Source of the DNA: Romanomermis culicivorax
Lineage: Eukaryota; Nematoda; Enoplea; Mermithida; Mermithidae
Reading direction: 5' to 3'
Length of the DNA stretch: 64,000 nucleotides
Assembly (NCBI GenBank): GCA_963922205.1
Contig: CAWUHX010000130.1
Location: 682,001 to 746,000, forward strand
A program made the position numbers and the translations under genes. Under the pieces are notes generated by a model. The model did no database searches, was not told where the DNA came from, and saw nothing but the letters and a program-made list of their open reading frames with translations. The stretch's first letter is position 1. Every line of letters starts with the position of its first letter. Shown in pieces: positions 58,141 to 64,000 of the stretch.

Positions 58141-60197
58141 CCAACAACTTTACAAATCTACAAATTTACAAAGTTACAACTTCACAGCATTACAACTTTA
58201 CAATGTTGCAACTTTATAATGTTGCAACTTTATAATGTTGCAATAAAACATTACAAATTTAACCTTTACAAGTTTACAACTCTACAAGTTTACAACTCTA
58301 CATGTTTACAACTCTACAAGTTTACAACTCTACAAGTTTACAACTCTACAAGTTTACAACTCTGCAAGTTCACAACTCTACAAGTTTACAATTTTACAAG
58401 TTTACAGGTTTACAGCTTTAAAAGTTTACAACTTTACAAGTTAACAACTCAATGTGTTTAAAACTGAACAGGCTTACAACTTTACAACCCTTCACAACCG
58501 TAGAGCTCTGCAAGTTTACAATTTCAAGACTTTACAACTTTAGAAATCACAATGTTACAACTTCACAACCTTAGAACTTTTCAGCTTCACAAGTTCTCAA
58601 CTTCACAACTCACAAGGTTACAACTTTACAACTCTACAACTTTACAAGCCTACAACTTTACAAGCTTACAACTTTACAACTTTAAAACTTTACTAGTTCT
58701 CAACTTTAAAACATCACAAGTTTACAACTTTACAACCCTACAACTTCACAACTTTACAACTTTACACTTTACAGTTTCACAACTTTACAACTTCACAGCT
58801 TTACAACTTTATGATTTTACAACTTCACACGTTTACGATTTTGCAGCTTTAAAACTTTACAACTCCACATCTTATCAACTATAGAACTTTACAAGTTTAA
58901 AATTCTACAATTTTACAACTTTACAACTTTACAACTTTAAAACCCTACAACTTTACAAGCCTACAACTTTACAGGCTTACAACTTTACAACTTTAAAACT
59001 TTACTAGTTCTCAACTTTAAAACATCACAAGTTTACAACTTTACAACCCTACAACTTCACAACTTTACACTTTTACACTTCACAGTTTCACAACGTTACA
59101 ACTTCACAGCTTTACAACTTTATGATTTTACAACTTCACAGGTTTACGATTTTGCAGCTTTAAAATTTTACAACTCCACATCTTATCAACTATAGAACTT
59201 TACAAGTTTAAAATTCTACAATTTAATAACTTTACAACTTTACAATTTTGCACTTCACAACTTTACAACTTTGCACTTCGCAAATTTACAATTTTATAAC
59301 TTTACAATTTTACAACTCCATATTTTTACAATTTCACAACTTATTTCACAATTTCACAATTTTTAACCTTACAACTTTACAATTTTTGAACTTTAAGATT
59401 TAAAGTTTACAATTTTGGAACTTTACAATTTTAGAACTTTACAACTTTACCATTCAACAATTTTAGGAATCAACATTTTTACAACATCAACTTTGTATTT
59501 TTGCAACTTCCCAACTTGACAACTATGCAAATTCAAAATGTCATAACTTCACATTTTCAGGAATTCACAACTTTACAATTTCACTACTTTAAAACTTAAC
59601 AATTTGACAATTCTGCAATTTCACATCTCTACAACTTTACAAATTGACAACCTTACAAGTTTACACTTCGACAATTTATAACTTTACAACAGCACTTTTT
59701 TGTAACTTTCAACAGTTCACAACTTTACAAAAATGCATTTTTCAATAAAGATATTATATCTTTTCATACAGAATGATAATTCTCGCTTTTCTTTTCCAAT
59801 TGGTGGTTTATGAAAAATTGTGAAAAATTGTCCAATGGTAAAGTTGTAAAGTTGCCGAAAAAATGTCAAAAGTGTAAAGTAATCGAAAATTGTTAATGTT
59901 GTAAAAGGGGCAAAGTGGGCCTGGATCACATTAAAGAACCTAAAAATGTTTTGCTCATAAATTTTATGTTCTCAAAAAGTACTTTTCGAATATTAAAAAT
60001 TGGTGAAAATTTTTTTTTTTGTTCAAAAAATTTAGAATAAAATTCAAAATTTTTGTAAAGCACATAAAAAAGTTTTGAATAACTGATAAGAAAATGAGAT
60101 TAAAAAAATATTTACTGTCGAAGTACGGGCAACAACATTCGAAGAAGTTGAATCGCAAAACTAGGAAAAATAATGTTAGAGCCGTATAATAGACCAT
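55244..60197 (-). CDS. Secreted cysteine-rich protein, gene D (complete, four exons)
   Basis: Exons 60116-60197, 57455-57541, 55441-55639 and 55244-55382 (TGA) give 507 nt and 168 residues; phases are 1,1,2. Exon 1 encodes a signal peptide (MVYYTALTLFFLVLRFNFFE) and a CCC cluster. The mature chain has cysteines at MCPSN, SSWCQIF, AFCYNRC, IICQDLTCGG, RCICD and NICVG, with an N-glycosylation site NITF and a conserved SGTHYTWSMVEEEFD segment. A CTTTCATAG acceptor lies 12 nt before the ATG, again as for trans-splicing. Intron 1 (57542-60115) contains the ACAACTTTACAAC array, and intron 2 contains the TATGTTATAACA array. Gene C is its nearby duplicate. I do not recognise the family; a small extracellular disulfide-rich protein is all that can be said. 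Confidence 0.8.
55640..57300. repeat. TATGTTATAACA-rich intron of gene D
   Basis: Homologous to 47640-49200 but longer, with repeated 220-260-bp phrases such as ACCATAGTGTATTTTATATC followed by ATTGGATATGCTATAAC. No exon was seen. Confidence 0.7.
58140..59720. repeat. Long ACAACTTTACAAC array in gene D intron 1
   Basis: Nine-base units with variants (ACAAGTTTACAACTCTAC, ACAACTTCACAACTTTAC). A block of about 300 bp at 58640-58930 is repeated at about 58945-59230 with few changes. Translations of the array (Leu-Tyr-Asn-Thr repeats) are artefacts. Confidence 0.9.
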
Positions 60198-60450
60198 GCC
60201 AACTTTTTGCTATGAAAGATTTTGTATACAAGCAATATGCGTACCAAGATGCGGATATTGTTATTCAAATGAAAAGTTAAGTGCCGAGAATCTACGCTAC
60301 ACTCGGAATAGAGAAGAGATGAAAATTTCAATAGAAATTCATATTCATGAAAAATGCGTGGAAATTCCAAAGAACTTAGATGGATTGGGATCCCAGGATC
60401 CGTCCTTAATGTACGTGTTTCCCACACCCACGTTTAGCCGATTAACTTAA
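60196..60450 (+). CDS. Small open frame, unidentified, divergent from gene D
   Basis: An 84-codon frame opens at an ATG that overlaps the gene D start codon on the other strand (CATG). It reads RFCIQAICVPRCGYCYSNEK then EKCVEIPKNLDGLGSQDPS and has a compositionally normal, non-repetitive sequence with six cysteines. The opposite strand is also open here. No signal peptide is evident and no further exon was joined. It could be an exon of an unseen plus-strand gene or a chance frame in the gene D promoter region. Confidence 0.25.
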   Translation: MPTFCYERFCIQAICVPRCGYCYSNEKLSAENLRYTRNREEMKISIEIHIHEKCVEIPKNLDGLGSQDPSLMYVFPTPTFSRLT

Positions 60451-60589
60451 TTACTTGTACTTAAACCGGACACTAATTATCCCACCAATTAAGGAAAAGG
60501 TGTTTCCTTAACTGTCTTGCTAATTGTGTAAAAAGTAAGAGAAGAGAATTTTCTACCTTTTTATATTACGCAATCAAGAGAAAAACAAA

Positions 60590-60760
60590 CACTTACGTAC
60601 AGGCGAAAGGGGGCGAGAAAAATAGTATCAACGTGCGCTACAGTAAGATGACTGTTGATGGTCCGTGTTGCTCACTCCACTTGCTACCTGCGGGCCTCAT
60701 GTACTCTTTGACAAAAAATGACAAAATCGGCGGAAAACACACTACAACATTAATACTTTT
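60590..60760 (+). repeat. Dispersed repeat shared with 16725-16905
   Basis: GTGCGCTACAGTAAGATG, GATGGTCCGTGTTGCTCACT and ACCTGCGGGCCTC occur in the same order as on the minus strand in POLDIP2 intron 4. It is followed, as there, by the GTAGAAAGTA family (60838-61020), so both may belong to one larger element. Confidence 0.5.
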
Positions 60761-60837
60761 GACAGTAGCAATTACATAACAACATTGTTCTCGAAGTCAA
60801 TTCAGCTTCTCAACTCCATTCAAAAATCAATTGCCGC

Positions 60838-61020
60838 AATACATGGGGTGTAGAAAGTATGTATCTGTATATTGTTAATGGTGCGGGGTGATACGGGAGG
60901 TGTAGAAAGTACGCTTAAAACTTCAACATGTAAAATTCTACTTCTAGGTAGAAAGTGCACCCGAAGCTTCAATGTAAAAAATTTTACTCATGTGTAGAAA
61001 CTACGCTCTGGAAGCCTTAA
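60838..61020 (+). repeat. Dispersed GTAGAAAGTACGC repeat, copy 3
   Basis: GTAGAAAGTATG, GTAGAAAGTACGC, GTAGAAAGTGCACCCGAAGC and a final GTAGAAACTACGC in the same order as copies at 11140 and 16500. Confidence 0.55.
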
Positions 61021-61028
61021 CAGGTAAA

Positions 61029-62045
61029 AATGGAGTATGTTACAACATGAGGCATGTTATTACCTGATGCATTTTGTAACACAGGATATGTTATAACATG
61101 CTGCATTGTGTAACACAGGGAAAGTTATACCACGCGATGAAGGTATAACACAGGGTATGTATGTTATAACATGAAGAGCCACGTTATAACACAGGGTGTG
61201 CTATCATGCAGTGTATGTTATAAGATAGCGAGGTATTTTATAATGTAGGGTATGGTATAACACGAGGCATGTTATTACCTGATGCATTTTGTAACACAGG
61301 ATATGTTATAACATGCTGCATTGTGTAACACAGGGAAAGTTATACCATGCGATGAAGGTATAACACAGGGTATGTATGTTATAACATGAAGAGCCACGTT
61401 GTAACACAGGGTGTGCTATCATGCAGTGTAAGATAGCAAGGTATTTTTTAATGTAGGGTATGGTATAACATGTAGTATGTTACAACATGAGGCATGTTAT
61501 TACCTGATGCATTTTGTAACACAGGATATGTTATAACATGCTGGGTTGTGTAACACAGGTACAGTTATAACATGGGATGGAGGTGTAACACAGGGTTTAT
61601 ATGTTATAACATGAAGAGCCATGTTATAACACAGGGTGTGCTATCATGCAGTGTATGTTCTAAAATAGCGAGGTATTTTATAATGTAGGGCATGGTGTAA
61701 CATGCAGTATGTTACAACATGAGTCATGTTATTACCTGATGCATTTTGTAACACAGGATATGTTATAACATGCTGCATTGTGTAACACAGGGACAGTTAT
61801 AACATGGGATGAAGGTGTAACACAGGGTTTATATGTTATAACATGAAGAGTCATGTTATAACACAGGGTGTGCTATCATGCAGTGTATGTTATAAGATAG
61901 CGAGGTATTTTTTAACGTAGGGTATGGTATAACATGCAGTATGTTACAACACGAGGCACGTTATTACCTGATGCATTTTGTAACGCAGGATATGTTATAA
62001 CATGCTGATTGTATAACACAGGAAAAGTTATAACATGGGATGAAG
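61029..62045. repeat. 215-232-bp satellite of TATGTTATAACATG type
   Basis: TACCTGATGCATTTTGTAAC starts at about 61061, 61276, 61501, 61733 and 61965, giving periods of 215, 225, 232 and 232. Each unit has several TGTTATAACA words and GAAGAGCCATGTTATAACAC, GGTGTGCTATCATGCAGTG. The last copy is cut off at about 62045. Confidence 0.9.
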
Positions 62046-62930
62046 CAGAAGTTAGCTTGGGCGTTGTTAGCTCCGCCCAGGGCATACTGTAGGTCTACGA
62101 GGCTCTTTAAAAGGGCCTGTTTCATTAGTTTTGTACTCATTTTTTAGGCGTACATCACTTAGCTTGCGTCTTGCGTCTGTTGACTTATTTCATATTAATT
62201 TACATATATTGTGTCTGCCGCCCCTCGTTGCTAATAAATTTGCATATGACTTAGTGTTCATCACTGCGTTGGGTTACTATACCCCTGCATAGAAGTTACC
62301 CGTCTCCCTTTGGCCTAGCACCTGCCTGTGGCTCCATTTGTGGGTCGTTTGCATCACCCACCAACCCCTTTACAGTACACTGCACGCTGAACCCAAACCG
62401 GACTGCCATCACCCCCCTTCCCGTCATCCCAGGATCTGTGAACCTTTGAGCCCGTCGCCCCGTGCTGGGTTGTAGTTGAGAAAAGGACTAGGTAAGTCTT
62501 CTCATGGGATGAGGGTGTATTTGTGGGAACCCTTGCTAAGTCCATTTTCCCTTAAGATTCCCTTCAGTTAGAGCCTCCCTCGTACCTCTGTGGTTAGGGC
62601 CAAAAAGAGGATTTAGGTTTACAATCGGGTCCCCTACAGTAAGCCATTCCACGAATGGCCTTGTCCTTCATTCTCATTGAATGGGACTAGGGATTTCCAT
62701 CACTGACCTGGCGGCCTTGTCCATTATTCTACAGCAGAACCCAACGACAGTACTGAGGTACCCTGTAGGCTCTCCTATAGGCAGTACCAGTTGGGTTAGG
62801 TTCCTGAACTGAATACCAACCGGAGCCACCCAACAGGGTCACAGCATGTCACTCACAGTGACATGGCCACACATTTTTGTTGATTTTCTATACTTAAGGA
62901 TTGTTTTTAGGACACAATTTTCATTTGCGG
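62045..62930. other. GC-richer unique stretch, possibly retroelement-derived
   Basis: Non-repetitive within the window and clearly richer in G/C than its surroundings. It has a TATA-like CTTTAAAAG at about 62104 and an AATAAA at about 62232, a layout that would fit a solo LTR, but terminal repeats and a target duplication were not found. No open frame with family features was recognised on either strand. Confidence 0.3.
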
Positions 62931-62934
62931 GTAC

Positions 62935-63165
62935 ATATCTTACAGTATGATCAAGTAATATGATGTGCAAGTACATTTCATGTAATACAAGTTCTAGAAC
63001 CTTCCACAATCTTCTATAATATACTGTTCATGTACATTCTACAATATTCTAGAATATTCCGTAATTTTCCCGGATGGTATATAAGCTGTTTTATTTCGCA
63101 TATTCATTTATTTATTTATTCTACTTTTCAGTACATTACTATTGTATGTTGTGTTAGTTACTTTT
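62935..63165 (+). mobile_element. HSE-bearing dispersed element, copy 3 (uninterrupted)
   Basis: It runs from CATATCTTACAGTATGATCA, through GATGTGCAAGTACA, two perfect heat-shock elements and CCGTAATTTTCC, to ATTGTATGTTGTGTTAGTTA. This is the reference copy for the interrupted one at 13905-14395 and the minus-strand one at 46578-46855. It ends about 670 bases before the start codon of the last gene. Confidence 0.65.
62992..63059. promoter_or_regulatory. Two perfect heat-shock elements upstream of the last gene
   Basis: TTCTAGAACCTTC at 62992-63004 and TTCTAGAATATTC at 63047-63059 both fit TTCnnGAAnnTTC. They lie about 780-850 bases upstream of the ATG at 63839, within promoter range for a nematode gene. 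Function is inferred from consensus only. Confidence 0.55.
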
Positions 63166-63838
63166 TCTCAAGCTATTACTCCAGTTAGCTATTCACAATT
63201 CATCCCAAGGCTAATCTATTTTCAACTTAGTCCATCATTATCCGAGACAGAACACAAAAAGACAGCGGCCCAAGTGCGGCACAAAAGGCAAGAATGACGC
63301 AATCACTTTCAGCACCTACAGTAGGATTCATCAGATACTTTGACTTCTACCATATATACAAACTTGTTGATCATTTTTGAAAAATGACAATTGATTGAAA
63401 TATTCTGAACCTGATGTTATACTTGCACACTTTGAGGGTAGCAAGGGGCCAGGCACAGGCCTAAAGTCTTGTCCCTGCTTCTGCTAAAATAAGGCAGTTG
63501 CGTGGCATAAAAAAGCACAATTTTTCAACGTGAAATTTTTCTAAAATAACGCATCTGCTAGATAATAGAAAAAAGTCTTATCAGCATTTTTCCAAAACAT
63601 AAAATTGACACCCAGCAGTGAATGGAAAATGGGTCTTATCAGTATATTTTTTCAATAAACAACTTGTTTAGGAAAAAAAGCTACAAAAGGCTATTGCGGA
63701 AACAAAAACAATTTTTTTTTCAACTGATATCAGTAGAGGCACTCCAACTCATTTTGTATAAATAGTTGTAGAAATTTGGCATTTTTTAGTTGCTCCAAAT
63801 TTTTAATACTTATCATATCCTAATTTGTTCCTTCAGCC
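63166..63838. other. Upstream region of the last gene
   Basis: Mostly unique AT-rich sequence with no repeat family recognised. It ends in a polypyrimidine tract and TTCCTTCAG at 63828-63836, a strong 3' splice-site-like signal placed 2 nt before the ATG, as expected of a trans-splice acceptor. Confidence 0.45.
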
Positions 63839-64000
63839 ATGGGTAAGAAGCCTGTTTTTTGGACATTTGACCATTCGACATCCGCTTTCGCAAATTAATA
63901 TTTTTATTTTTTGCCCGTGTAGATCCGACCAGATGCGCCAACGAATACGTCACCATGTTGAACAAGAAAGATTTCCCTACTTTGGTGGACAAATTCTATC
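63839..64000 (+). CDS. Unidentified gene, first two exons (runs off the window)
   Basis: The first coding exon holds only ATGG (63839-63842), then an 80-base intron GTAAGAAG...CCCGTGTAG, then exon 2 from 63923 to the window end. The joined frame reads MDPTRCANEYVTMLNKKDFP and then TLVDKFY. The codon use is normal and G/C-richer than the neighbours. The spacing of EYVTMLNKKDF...LVDKFY faintly recalls the first helices of NTF2-like domains, but 27 residues are too few to assign a family. An alternative is continued reading from the ATG, which stops after about 19 codons. The trans-splice-like acceptor directly before the ATG and heat-shock elements upstream hint at the promoter and 5' end. Confidence 0.55.

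Noticed and set aside
62354..62545. A 63-codon minus-strand frame in the GC-richer block.
   Set aside because: It has no motif, the other strand and frames are equally open, and it lies across what may be a retroelement-derived segment.

Overview
The window is eukaryotic nuclear DNA, most likely from a nematode. The evidence is many short exons split by GT-AG introns, 3' splice-site-like signals within about 35 bases upstream of nearly every start codon (as in spliced-leader trans-splicing), small secreted cysteine-rich protein families, and dense CTACAGTAA-type motifs of the sort seen in nematode non-coding DNA. The species is not identified. The introns are very large and made almost wholly of tandem repeats, so coding DNA is only a few percent of the 64 kb. 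Almost all long open frames in the A-rich and T-rich stretches are translations of low-complexity repeats, not genes.

Layout from left to right. 1-5610 (+): the last five exons of a CLUH/clustered-mitochondria gene, each intron filled by its own repeat. 7215-10710 (+): a complete six-exon gene for a 286-residue secreted, N-glycosylated, cysteine-rich protein (gene A). 12071-18855 (minus): a complete ten-exon POLDIP2 gene, 345 residues with a mitochondrial presequence. 18.9-23.1 kb: intergenic repeats, including TATGTTATAACATA palindromes, an exact 150-bp higher-order array and a GC-rich AGCCGCGCGGCT palindrome cluster. 23133-37721 (minus): a six-exon paralogue of gene A (gene B), 203 residues spread over 14.6 kb with a 25-nt microexon. 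37.9-46.5 kb: satellites, with no gene seen. 47.2-50.0 and 55.2-58.1 kb: two copies of a duplicated segment, each with three exons of another small secreted Cys-rich protein (genes C and D, minus). Only D has a visible signal-peptide exon (60116-60197). Between them lie an A-rich array ending in a decayed gene-B-like first exon and a Penelope-like retroelement remnant with a broken GIY-YIG nuclease frame inside inverted arms. 61.0-62.0 kb: a 215-232-bp array. 63839-64000 (+): the first two exons of an unidentified gene.

The most unusual observations concern how the repeats relate to the genes. In at least two introns (CLUH 2789-4562 and gene B 23317-25042) the tandem unit resembles the intron's own 5' splice junction, so the array holds many decoy donor sites. 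A dispersed element carrying perfect heat-shock elements (TTCnnGAAnnTTC) occurs in a POLDIP2 intron, near gene C, and upstream of the last gene. Its left end matches the unit of the 43.7-46.0 kb satellite, and its tail matches the Penelope-like arms.

CLUH and POLDIP2 are both nuclear genes with mitochondrial roles. The other genes form small secreted families, and nothing shows that they act in one pathway. All gene models were spliced by eye, with reading-phase agreement at every junction as the internal check.
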